A stretch of 64,000 bases of DNA. Origin: Streptomyces sp. NBC_00523. Its GTDB lineage: Bacteria > Actinomycetota > Actinomycetes > Streptomycetales > Streptomycetaceae. The stretch lies in assembly GCF_036346615.1 (NCBI RefSeq), contig NZ_CP107837.1:62001-126000 (forward strand), read 5' to 3'. Both the position numbers and the translations under genes were made by a program. Shown one piece after another: positions 12,382 through 21,400 of this stretch; positions within the stretch are counted from its first letter, which is position 1; every line of letters starts with the position of its first letter. The notes beneath the pieces are model-generated. The model was given only the letters and a program-made list of their open reading frames with translations. It made no database searches and was not told the DNA's origin.

Positions 12382-14250
12382 ATGACGGTCCTGCCTGACG
12401 ACGGGCTCTCCCTGGCCGCCGAGTTCCCCGACCCGACACATGAGCAGTGGCAGCGCCTGGTAGAGGGCGTACTGCGCAAGTCGGGCAGGGACGCCTCCGG
12501 CGACGCCGCGGAAGAAGCATTGTCCACCCAGCTCCAGGACGGGCTGACCGCCCGTCCTCTGTACACCGCGCGCGAAAGCCCGCCCGAACCCGGCGCCGTG
12601 GGCCTTCCCGGCTTCGCCCCCTTCGTCCGCGGGGGCAGGGCCGCGGGCAACGCCGCGAGCGGCTGGGACGTACGCCAGCGGCTCACGGGCACCGACCCCG
12701 CACGCGTGAACGAGGCCGTACTCGCCGATCTGGAGAACGGAGGCACCTCTCTCTGGCTCCCCGTCGGCACCGACGGCATTCCGGCCGGGGACCTCGCCCC
12801 GGCCCTGGCCGGGGTCCACCTGGACCTCGCGCCCGTAGTACTGGACGCCGGTGCCGACCACGCGGAGGCGGCACGCGCGTTCCTGGACCTGTGTGCCGAG
12901 CGCCGGATGCCCCCCGCGTCCGTACGCGCGAACCTCGGGGCCGATCCGCTGGGCCACGAGGCCCGGACCGGCGAGCCGCTCGACATCTCCGGCCCCGCCG
13001 AGCAGGCCCGGGCCCTCGCCTCGCGGTACCCCCTGGTCCGTACGCTGACCGTGGACGTCCTGCCGTACCACGAGGCGGGCGGCAGCGCCGCGCAGGAGCT
13101 GGGCCTGTCCCTGGCCACCGGGGTCGCCTACCTGCGCGCCCTCACCGAGCACGGCCTGGACGCGGAAGCGGCCCTGGGCCAGCTGGAGTTCCGGTACGCG
13201 GCCACCACCGACCAGTTCCTGACCATCGCCAAGCTGCGGGCGGCGCGCCGACTGTGGGCGCGGGTCGCCGAGGCCTCGGGCGCCCCCGAAGCCGGCGCCC
13301 AGCTCCAGCACGCGGTGACCTCGCCGGTGATGATGACCCGGCGCGACCCGTGGGTGAACATGCTGCGCACCACCGTAGCCGCTCTGGCCGCCGGAGTGGG
13401 CGGCGCGGACGCGGTCACCGTGCTCCCCTTCGACCACGGGCTGGGCCTGCCCGACGCGTTCGCCCGGCGCATCGCCCGCAACACCTCCTCCATCCTGCTG
13501 GAGGAGTCCCATCTCGCCCGCGTGATCGACCCGGCGGGCGGCTCGTACTACGTCGAGCGCCTCACCGACGAACTCGCGCACGCCGCCTGGGCGTTCTTCA
13601 AGACCGTCGAGAAGGAGGGCGGCCAGGTGGCCGCGCTGCGCTCGGGCCTGGTCGCCGAACGCCTCGCCGCCACCTGGGCCGAACGCCGGAAGGGCCTGGC
13701 CAAGCGCCGCGAACCGGTCACCGGAGTCAGCGAGTTCCCCCTCCTGGCCGAGAAGCCGGTGATCCGTGAGCCCGCGCCCGCGGCTCCGTCCGGCGGCCTG
13801 CCCCGCGTTCGGCGCGACGAGGACTACGAGGCGCTGCGGTCCCGCTCGGACGCCCATCTGGCGGCGACCGGGAGCAGGCCGCGCGTGTTCATCGCCGCGC
13901 TGGGCCCGGCGGCGGTGCACACCGCGCGGGTCTCCTTCGCCTCCAACCTGTTCCAGGCGGGTGGCATCGAGCCCGTCCACGAGCCGGTGTCCGTCGACCC
14001 TTCGACCGTCGCCGAGGCGTACCTCGCGAGCGGTGCGGACGCGGTCTGCGTGTGTTCCAGCGACGCGCTGTACGAGGAGCAGGCCGAGGCGGTCGTCGAG
14101 GCGCTCGTCGGGGCGGGTGCGCCGCTGGTGTTCCTGGCCGGCCGCCCGGGGACGTATCGCGGTGTGGACTCGTACGTCTTCGCGGGATGCGACGCGGTCG
14201 CCGTGCTGGCCCTTGCCCTCGACCGTATGGACGTGACCCATGAGCAGTAG
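12382..14250 (+). CDS. mutA: Methylmalonyl-CoA mutase small (beta) subunit
   Basis: 622 aa; start MTVLPDDGLSLAAEFPDP at ATG 12382, with a -10 just upstream and no ribosome-binding site, consistent with leaderless translation. It is homologous to the mutase barrel (QLEFRYAATTDQFLTIAKLR, NTSSILLEESHLARVIDPAG) and to the B12-fold C-terminus (RPRVFIAALGPAAVHTARV). It lacks the cobalamin-ligating DxHxxG, as expected for the non-catalytic subunit. Its last 11 bases overlap mutB. The heterodimer interconverts succinyl-CoA and methylmalonyl-CoA. The small subunit is structural. Placement beside a SARP and PKS genes with three methylmalonyl-type AT domains points to precursor supply for the cluster. 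Confidence 0.93.
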   Translation: MTVLPDDGLSLAAEFPDPTHEQWQRLVEGVLRKSGRDASGDAAEEALSTQLQDGLTARPLYTARESPPEPGAVGLPGFAPFVRGGRAAGNAASGWDVRQRLTGTDPARVNEAVLADLENGGTSLWLPVGTDGIPAGDLAPALAGVHLDLAPVVLDAGADHAEAARAFLDLCAERRMPPASVRANLGADPLGHEARTGEPLDISGPAEQARALASRYPLVRTLTVDVLPYHEAGGSAAQELGLSLATGVAYLRALTEHGLDAEAALGQLEFRYAATTDQFLTIAKLRAARRLWARVAEASGAPEAGAQLQHAVTSPVMMTRRDPWVNMLRTTVAALAAGVGGADAVTVLPFDHGLGLPDAFARRIARNTSSILLEESHLARVIDPAGGSYYVERLTDELAHAAWAFFKTVEKEGGQVAALRSGLVAERLAATWAERRKGLAKRREPVTGVSEFPLLAEKPVIREPAPAAPSGGLPRVRRDEDYEALRSRSDAHLAATGSRPRVFIAALGPAAVHTARVSFASNLFQAGGIEPVHEPVSVDPSTVAEAYLASGADAVCVCSSDALYEEQAEAVVEALVGAGAPLVFLAGRPGTYRGVDSYVFAGCDAVAVLALALDRMDVTHEQ

Positions 14251-16435
14251 GAACATCATCCCCGACTTCTCCGCCCTGGGCCTTGGCTCCCCCGCTCCCG
14301 TCGGTTCGGACGATCTGTGGCAGGCGGAGGTGAAGGAGACCACGGGGTCGGCCCCGGCCGATCTGCTGTGGGAGACCCCCGAGGGCATCGGCGTCAAGCC
14401 CCTGTACACCGGGCACGACCTGGAGGGCCTGGACTTCCTCGGTACGTACCCGGGCGTCGCGCCGTACCTGCGCGGCCCGTACCCGACGATGTACGTCAAC
14501 CAGCCCTGGACGATCCGGCAGTACGCGGGTTTCTCCACGGCCGAGGAGTCCAACGCGTTCTACCGCCGCAACCTGGCAGCGGGTCAGAAGGGCCTCTCGG
14601 TCGCCTTCGACCTGCCGACCCACCGCGGCTACGACAGCGACCACCCGAGGGTGACCGGCGACGTGGGCATGGCGGGTGTGGCGATCGACTCGATCTACGA
14701 CATGCGTCAGCTCTTCGACGGCATCCCGCTGGACCGCATGTCGGTGTCGATGACGATGAACGGCGCGGTCCTGCCCGTCCTCGCGCTGTACATCGTGGCC
14801 GCCGAGGAACAGGGCGTGCCGCCCGAGAAGCTGGCCGGGACCATTCAGAACGACATTCTGAAGGAGTTCATGGTCCGCAACACCTACATCTATCCACCGA
14901 AGCCCTCGATGCGGATCATCTCCGACATCTTCTCGTACACCTCGCAGAAGATGCCGCGCTACAACTCGATCTCCATCTCCGGCTACCACATCCAGGAAGC
15001 CGGGGCGACGGCCGATCTGGAGCTGGCCTACACCCTCGCCGACGGGGTCGAGTACCTGCGCGCCGGACGCGGCGCGGGCCTCGACGTCGACGCGTTCGCA
15101 CCCCGGCTGTCCTTCTTCTGGGCGATCGGCATGAACTTCTTCATGGAGATCGCGAAACTCCGCGCCGCCCGGCTCCTCTGGGCCAAGCTCGTGCAACAGT
15201 TCGACCCGAAGAACCCCAAATCGCTGTCGCTGCGGACACACTCGCAGACGTCCGGGTGGTCGCTGACCGCGCAGGACGTCTTCAACAACGTCACCCGCAC
15301 CTGCGTCGAGGCCATGGCCGCCACCCAGGGCCACACCCAGTCACTGCACACCAACGCCCTGGACGAAGCACTGGCCCTGCCCACCGACTTCTCCGCCCGC
15401 ATCGCCCGCAACACCCAGCTCCTCCTCCAGCAGGAATCCGGCACCAACCGCGTCATCGACCCCTGGGGCGGCAGCGCCTACGTCGAGAAACTGACCTACG
15501 ACCTCGCGCGACGCGCCTGGCAGCACATCGAGGAGGTCGAGGCCGCAGGCGGCATGGCCAAGGCCATCGACGCCGGCATCCCGAAACTCCGCATCGAGGA
15601 AGCCGCCGCCCGCACCCAGGCCCGCATCGACTCCGGCCGCCAACCCGTCATCGGCGTCAACAAATACCGCGTCGAGACCGACGAACAGATCGACGTCCTC
15701 AAGGTCGACAACACCTCCGTACGCGCCCAGCAGATCGACAAACTGCGCCGCCTGCGCGAGGAACGCGACGAGCAGACGTGCCAGGCGACGCTGAGTGCGC
15801 TGACCGCCGCCGCCGACCGGGGCGACGGCAACCTCCTCGCCCTGGCCGTGGACGCCGCCCGCGCCAAGGCCACCGTCGGGGAGATCTCCGACGCGCTGGA
15901 GAAGGTCTACGGCAGGCACGCGGGCCAGATCCGCACCATCTCCGGTGTGTACCGCCACGAGGCGGGCGGGTCTCCTCGCGTCGAACGCACCCGGGCCCTC
16001 GTCGGCCGGTTCGAGGAGGCCGAGGGGCGCCGTCCCCGCGTCCTGGTCGCCAAGATGGGCCAGGACGGGCACGACCGGGGGCAGAAGGTCATCTCCACCG
16101 CCTTCGCCGACCTGGGCTTCGACGTGGACGTCGGCCCGCTCTTCCAGACCCCGGGCGAGGTCGCCCGGCAGGCGGTCGAAGCTGACGTGCACATCGTGGG
16201 CGTCTCGTCCCTGGCCGCCGGCCACCTCACCCTCGTCCCCGCGCTGCGTGAGGCACTGGCGGCCGAGGGCCGCGAGGACATGATGATCGTCGTCGGTGGC
16301 GTCATTCCCCCCGCCGACATCCCCACGCTCCTCGACATGGGCGCCACCGCGGTCTTCCCGCCCGGGACCGTCATCCCCGACGCGGCCCATGATCTGGTGG
16401 GGCGGCTCGCCGCCGAACTCGGCCACGAGCTGTAG
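14240..16435 (+). CDS. mutB: Methylmalonyl-CoA mutase large (alpha, catalytic) subunit
   Basis: 731 aa, ATG 14240 inside the mutA 3' end (11-bp overlap). The substrate barrel carries the typical TMYVNQPWTIRQYAGFST and YDSDHPRVTGDVGMAGVAID, and SMTMNGAVLPVLA follows. The C-terminal cobalamin domain has GQDGHDRGQKVI near residue 613, containing the DxHxxG cobalt ligand, then the expected GVSSLAAGHLTLVP and VGGVIPPADIP. Length fits the family. It makes methylmalonyl-CoA (R form, needing an epimerase not seen here) for extender use. The usual chromosomal companion meaB is absent downstream, so this may be a cluster-dedicated copy. A strong hairpin terminator follows. Confidence 0.97.
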   Translation: MSSRNIIPDFSALGLGSPAPVGSDDLWQAEVKETTGSAPADLLWETPEGIGVKPLYTGHDLEGLDFLGTYPGVAPYLRGPYPTMYVNQPWTIRQYAGFSTAEESNAFYRRNLAAGQKGLSVAFDLPTHRGYDSDHPRVTGDVGMAGVAIDSIYDMRQLFDGIPLDRMSVSMTMNGAVLPVLALYIVAAEEQGVPPEKLAGTIQNDILKEFMVRNTYIYPPKPSMRIISDIFSYTSQKMPRYNSISISGYHIQEAGATADLELAYTLADGVEYLRAGRGAGLDVDAFAPRLSFFWAIGMNFFMEIAKLRAARLLWAKLVQQFDPKNPKSLSLRTHSQTSGWSLTAQDVFNNVTRTCVEAMAATQGHTQSLHTNALDEALALPTDFSARIARNTQLLLQQESGTNRVIDPWGGSAYVEKLTYDLARRAWQHIEEVEAAGGMAKAIDAGIPKLRIEEAAARTQARIDSGRQPVIGVNKYRVETDEQIDVLKVDNTSVRAQQIDKLRRLREERDEQTCQATLSALTAAADRGDGNLLALAVDAARAKATVGEISDALEKVYGRHAGQIRTISGVYRHEAGGSPRVERTRALVGRFEEAEGRRPRVLVAKMGQDGHDRGQKVISTAFADLGFDVDVGPLFQTPGEVARQAVEADVHIVGVSSLAAGHLTLVPALREALAAEGREDMMIVVGGVIPPADIPTLLDMGATAVFPPGTVIPDAAHDLVGRLAAELGHEL

Positions 16436-16463
16436 CGGGCCGCCGGCTGTTCCCCCACACGAC

Positions 16464-16510
16464 GACTGCCGCTCGTGGTCACCTGGACGGTGATCACGAG
16501 CGGCAGTCGC
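16464..16510. terminator. Bidirectional hairpin terminator between mutB and hydrolase
   Basis: Inverted repeat with 21-base arms (CGACTGCCGCTCGTGGTCAC and onward, against its complement ending at 16510), one G-T mismatch and a 5-base loop. It sits between the convergent ends of mutB (+) and the hydrolase (-). There is no long U tract, as is usual for Streptomyces terminators. Confidence 0.85.
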
Positions 16511-16523
16511 TTTCCCGGAGGGG

Positions 16524-17360
16524 TCAGGACGCGGTCAGGACCTCGTGGAGGCGGGCCGCGAAGCCCGTGGGGTGGGTCTTGAGGCCGTTGTGGCCGCCGG
16601 GGACGGATTCCAGCGGGGTGCCCAGACGGTCCGCCAGGTTCCGGGCGCAGCGGTAGGACCAGCTGCGCTCGGAGGGGCGGCCGGCCAGCGGGACGACGCG
16701 GGCCGGTCCGGACTTGAGGGCGTCGAGGTCGGCGTCGGACATCAGGTGGTGGCGGTAGGAGCCGATCTCGTGGGCGAGGAAGAACTCGATGTTGGCGAGC
16801 TGTTCGGGGGTCATGGGCGCCGGTACGACGTCCGGTTCGGCGTCCTGGGCGGTCACGTCGATGTCGTTGAACCGGGCCATGTGGCCCAGCGCGGGGCCCC
16901 AGCCGGAGGTGCGGTAGTCGCTCTCGGCGGCGGCGATCAGACCGGCGGCCGCCTCCCGGTCGGCGCCCGTGAGCAGGGCCAGTTCGGACGGCTCGTGCGC
17001 CGCGTACACCGACACCAGGTCGGGCCGGCGCGCGGTCAGGTGCAGTCCGATGACTCCGCCGACGCTGTGGCCGAACAGCAGCGAGGGTCCGTCCGCGAGG
17101 GCCTCCATCAGCAGCGCCAGGTCCTCGGTGTGCACCTGCGGGCCCAGTTCCGGGGCGGGGTCGCCCACGGCGGAGCGGGACATGCCGCGCCGGTCGTAGG
17201 TGACGACCGTGTACCGGTCCGCGAGCCGCTCGACGAGGGCCGCGGTGCGGCGCGCGTCGCCCCCGCCGCCGTCCATCAGGAACAGCAGCGGACCGGTCCC
17301 GGTCTTCTCGTAGTAGAGCTCGGTGCCCGGTACGGACACGTGGGCGGTCGTGGTCACCAT
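16524..17360 (-). CDS. Alpha/beta hydrolase
   Basis: 278 aa, ATG 17360, overlapping the end of the upstream KASIII-like gene by 7 bases, so it belongs to the end of the long PKS operon. The fold is clear: an early GTGPLLFLMDGGGGDAR (oxyanion loop), DRYTVVTYDRRGMSRS, nucleophile elbow FGHSVGGVIG (Ser near 97) and a C-terminal catalytic His in PGGHNGLKTHP. Such proteins in PKS clusters act as editing thioesterases, esterases, or cyclization/dehydration catalysts such as the tetronate-pathway eliminases. Nothing in the sequence fixes the substrate. It is the last gene before the terminator. Confidence 0.8.
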   Translation of the reverse strand: MVTTTAHVSVPGTELYYEKTGTGPLLFLMDGGGGDARRTAALVERLADRYTVVTYDRRGMSRSAVGDPAPELGPQVHTEDLALLMEALADGPSLLFGHSVGGVIGLHLTARRPDLVSVYAAHEPSELALLTGADREAAAGLIAAAESDYRTSGWGPALGHMARFNDIDVTAQDAEPDVVPAPMTPEQLANIEFFLAHEIGSYRHHLMSDADLDALKSGPARVVPLAGRPSERSWSYRCARNLADRLGTPLESVPGGHNGLKTHPTGFAARLHEVLTAS

Positions 17361-18385
17361 GCGGGAACTTCCTTGATCGTCACGACGCCGGCGGAGCTGA
17401 TCCAGCCGGGTCCCTGGGAGAGCAGCAGGACGTGGTCACCGGGCGCGAGCTCTCCGGTGCGCACCAGGTGGTCGAGGGAGATGACCAGGTCGGCGGCGCC
17501 GACGTGGCCGACGGAGCGGCCGAAGTCCCAGCTGGAGCGGGACATCGGAAGGCCGAGGGGGGCCATGACCGAGAACTCGATCATGCGCCCGTCCTGGTTG
17601 ATGGGGATGACGCGGGCGATGTCGGAGGCGTTCAGCCCGGCGTCGACCAGCGAGCGGTGCACGATGTCGAGGTCGAACGCGCCGATCCGTTCGACGGTCT
17701 CCGCGAGCGACATCTCCCGCTCGTTGAACAGGGCGGCCCGCTCGGCCACGGCCAGCCGCTCGCCCGCCCCGTCCTGCGGCGGCAGCAGCGACTCGTCGCC
17801 GCGGTGCCACGCCTCGAGTTCGGGCAGCGTCCCGGAGTTGACCGAGCGCAGCTCGGCGAAGCCGTCCTCGCTGCTGAGTACGGCCGCGGCCGCCCCGTCG
17901 GCGAGGATGTAGGAGTCGCCGAAGCCGCGCCAGCGGTCGATCAGCGGGGTGGAGAAGTTCTGCGCGGTGGTCAGCAGCGCCGTCTCCACCTCGGCGGCGC
18001 CGGTCATCTGCCCGACCGCGACCTCCATCGCGGCGAGCATGCCGTTGCAGCCCTGCCGGATGTGCAGCGACGGCACCCGGCCGACCCCGAGTTCGCGCAG
18101 GACGTACGCGGGCGGGTAGGACCCGTCGGGCCCCTGGTAGTAGACGCCGCTGTGCACGTGCGACTCGACGTCCTCGGCGTCCAGGCCGGACCGTTCCAGT
18201 GCCTGCCGGGCGGCGGTGACCGCCATGTCGAGCGCCGGTATCCCGTCCGACACATGGGTGCCGGTCAGACCGCTCGCCTTGTACACCTCCTCGTCGTAGA
18301 GGCCGTCCGCGACCGCGTCCTCGGCACTCACCCGGCGGGGCAGGAACACCCCGACCGAGCTGATGTACACGCCTTCCACTCTCAC
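17354..18385 (-). CDS. KASIII-like acyltransferase of the CerJ/ChlB3 type
   Basis: 343 aa from GTG 18385 with AAGGAG 8 bases upstream; an ATG just upstream is out of frame. FabH fold with nucleophile Cys113 (IRQGCNGMLAA). The Asn loop of true KASIII (GNTSAAS) is replaced by VGHVGAAD, giving His294 and Asp299. The normal HQAN position reads PINQDGR and has no His. As I remember that family, the GHxGAxD motif marks KASIII homologues that transfer acyl groups to O, N or carrier acceptors without decarboxylation (cervimycin CerJ, chlorothricin ChlB3). The gene lies 27 bp after the KSQ-PKS gene, whose chain has no TE, so it is a candidate to offload or transfer that chain. A paralogue sits at 61594-62619. 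Confidence 0.85.
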   Translation of the reverse strand: MRVEGVYISSVGVFLPRRVSAEDAVADGLYDEEVYKASGLTGTHVSDGIPALDMAVTAARQALERSGLDAEDVESHVHSGVYYQGPDGSYPPAYVLRELGVGRVPSLHIRQGCNGMLAAMEVAVGQMTGAAEVETALLTTAQNFSTPLIDRWRGFGDSYILADGAAAAVLSSEDGFAELRSVNSGTLPELEAWHRGDESLLPPQDGAGERLAVAERAALFNEREMSLAETVERIGAFDLDIVHRSLVDAGLNASDIARVIPINQDGRMIEFSVMAPLGLPMSRSSWDFGRSVGHVGAADLVISLDHLVRTGELAPGDHVLLLSQGPGWISSAGVVTIKEVPAW

Positions 18386-18412
18386 GCCATGTCTCCTTGG
18401 TGACTCGGCTGT

Positions 18413-21400
18413 CTATCGGCCGAAGATCTGCTGCTTGATGTGCTGGGCCAGCTCAGCCGAGGTGGGCTGGTCGAAGACGACACCGGGCGGCATGCGCAGC
18501 GCGGTGACGTCGTTGAGGGCGTTGCGCAGGGCCAGTGCCGAGAGCGAGTCGAAGCCCATGTCCCGGAACTTGCGGTCCGCGTCGATGGCGTCGCCGGAGC
18601 CGTGGCCGAGCACGTTCGCCGCGTGCTCCCGGACGAGGTCCAGGAGCAGGGCGTCGCACCCGGCGGCGTCGAGGGCGAGCAGCCGCTGCTTGAAGCCGCC
18701 GGCCCCGGCCGGGCCCTCCTTGACGGTGCGTCGGGCCGGTCCGCGGACCAGGCCGCGCCACAGGGCGGGCAGCCGGCCGGCCGCGGCGAGCGCGGCGAGC
18801 GCCTCGAAGTCCGGCTCGGCCACGACGACTCCGGCCGCGCCGACCGCCGTCGCGGCGTCCAGCAGCTCCCCGTCGACGGGCCCGGCCGTCCCGGGGCGGC
18901 CGGACAGGGCCACGGCCGCGGTCCCGCCGCTGCGCAGCGCCCGCGCCCAGGCTTCCAGGAAGGCGCCGGAAGCCCCTTCCTCCTCGGAGAGCATGACGTA
19001 GGCGGCGTCGGGCCCGGCCGCCTCGCGCAGGGCCGGCGCGGTACGGGCCGTGTGGGCCGCCTCGGCGGATACGTCCTCCTGCGGGTCCACGGCGTGGACG
19101 ACGGCGATGACCGGGTGGGCCGGGGGGACCGCCGCGAGGGCGTCCGCCAGGGCCGTCGGGTCGGCCGGGTCGACCGGGGCGACGGTCACCCGGGCTCCGG
19201 CGGCGGTGAGCCCGGCTTCGAGGTCCGCCGTGTCCCGCGTGCCGACCAGCAGCAGGTTCCGCACACCGTGCCGCTCCGCCAGCCGGCGGGCGTACGGCTC
19301 GGCCTGCCGGCCGACGACGAGGACCGTGCCCTCGGGGTCGTACGCGGGCCACGTGCCGGCGACCGCCGGGACGAGCCGGGGCACCTTGAGCGTGCTGCGA
19401 CGCAGGGCCAGTTGGTCGTGCCCCGCGGCGAGGGCCTTGACCAGGGAGCGCCACGACGCCTTGCTCCCGTCGGTGTCGGCCAGGACGAAGCGGTCCGGGT
19501 CCGTCTCCTGGGCGGCGCGGACCAGACCCCATACCGCCGCGGCGGCGGGGTCGCCGCCCTGCGGCGCCGAGGCCGCGGTGGCGTCCTTGGTGAGGAACAC
19601 CAGCCGGGAGCCGGCGAACCGGGCGTCCGCGAGCCAGGTGCGGACGCGCTGTGCCGCCTCCGCCACCTCCCGTCGTACGGAGGTGGCGACGTCTCCGTCC
19701 GCGGTGGCCGCCACGGACACCAGGACGACCTCGGGCGCGGGGGCGCCCTCCGCCTCGATCCGGGCCGCCAGGGCGTCGAGACCGGGGTGGGCCTCGGCGT
19801 ACGTACCTGCGGCCATGAGCCCGGAGCGGGCCCGGAAGGCGTCCTCGCCGACCACCGCCCAGCTGTGCGGGGCCGCTGCGGCCACCGGGGCGGGCTTCTC
19901 GTCGGTCCACTCGACGGTGTACTGCCCGCCGCGCTGGGCGGACGCCGCCTGCCGGATCCGGTCGTCGGCCCCGTCCTCCAGCAGCATCGCGCCGACGGTG
20001 GCGACGGGCGCCCCGCTGCCGTCCGCGATCTCGATGGCGACGCCGAGGGGTGCGTCGGCGGTGGGCACGACGCGCACGCGCAGGGTGGTGGCGCCGACGG
20101 CGTGCAGAGTGACGTCGCGCCACTCCACCGAGGTGGCCCCGGCCGGGAGACCGGTCAGGACGGCGGAGCCGAGCGCCGCCTCCAGCAGGGCGGGGTGCAG
20201 GGCGTACCCCGCCGGGTCGTGCCCCTCACCGGACGCGATCTCGGCGTACAGCTCTCCGTCGCGCCGCCAGGCCGCCCGTATGCCGGGCAGCGAACCCGCG
20301 TCGAGCGGTTCGGCGTCGAGCGGCGGCCAGGCCTCCAGGTCCCATCCCGGGGCGGGCTCGTCGGCGGCCAGGACGGCCGTGGCGTGCCGGGTCCAGGCGG
20401 TGCCCGGAGCCCTGCCCTCGCGGCGGGAGTGCACGGACAGCCTGCGCAGCCCGTCGTCCTCCGGCTCTCCGACCTCGACCCGCAGCTGCACGCCGCCCCG
20501 ACGGGGTACGACGAGCGGTTCGTGGAGCGTGAGTTCGTCCACCCGGCCGGTACCCGCCTCCTCTCCGGCCCGCAGGGCGAGCTCCAGGAACGTGGCACCG
20601 GGCAGCGTCTCCGCGTCGCCGAGCCAGGGCTGGGCGGTGAGCGAAAGGCGCCCCGTGTAGAGCAGTGATCCGGAGCCCGGCAGCTCGACCGCCGCGCCGA
20701 GGAGCGGGTGCGGGAGGGCACCGGGGCCCAGGTCGGAGACGGTGGGGGTGGCGGCGTGGGAGGCGGAGAGCCAGTAGTGCTGACGCTGGAAGGGGTACGT
20801 GGGCAGGTCGACGGGGTGGCTGACCTCGGGAAGCTGCGGGGTCCAGTCGACGGGGACGCCGTGGGTCCACGCCTGGCCGACGGACAGCAGGAACCGCTCA
20901 AGCCCGCCCTCGTCCCGGCGCAACGACGGCACCGCGAGCGCCGCGACCGCACCGGCGGCCTCGAAGGTCTCCTGAAGACCGATCGTCAGAACCGGGTGGG
21001 CGCTGGACTCGATGAACGTGGTGAAGCCGTCCGCGAGCAACTTCCACGTCGTCTTCTCGAACTCGACCGTCTGCCGCAGGTTCCGGTACCAGTACCCGGC
21101 ATCCAGTGCCGCGCTGTCGACCACCTCGTTCGTGACGGTCGAGTAGAACGGGATCTCCGGAACGCGAGGCGCGACCGGCGCCAGGAGCTGCGCCAACTCG
21201 GCCTGGATGGACTCCACGTGCGGGGAGTGCGAGGCGTAGTCCACCGCGATACGGCGGGAACGCACCCCGTCCGCGTCGAGCACCGCGACCAGCTCGTCCA
21301 GGGCGCTGTCCGTACCCGAGACCACGGTCGAGGACGGGCCGTTGACCGTAGCCACACCCAAGTCGTCCGGCCACCGCGTGAGATACGGGCGCACCGCGTC

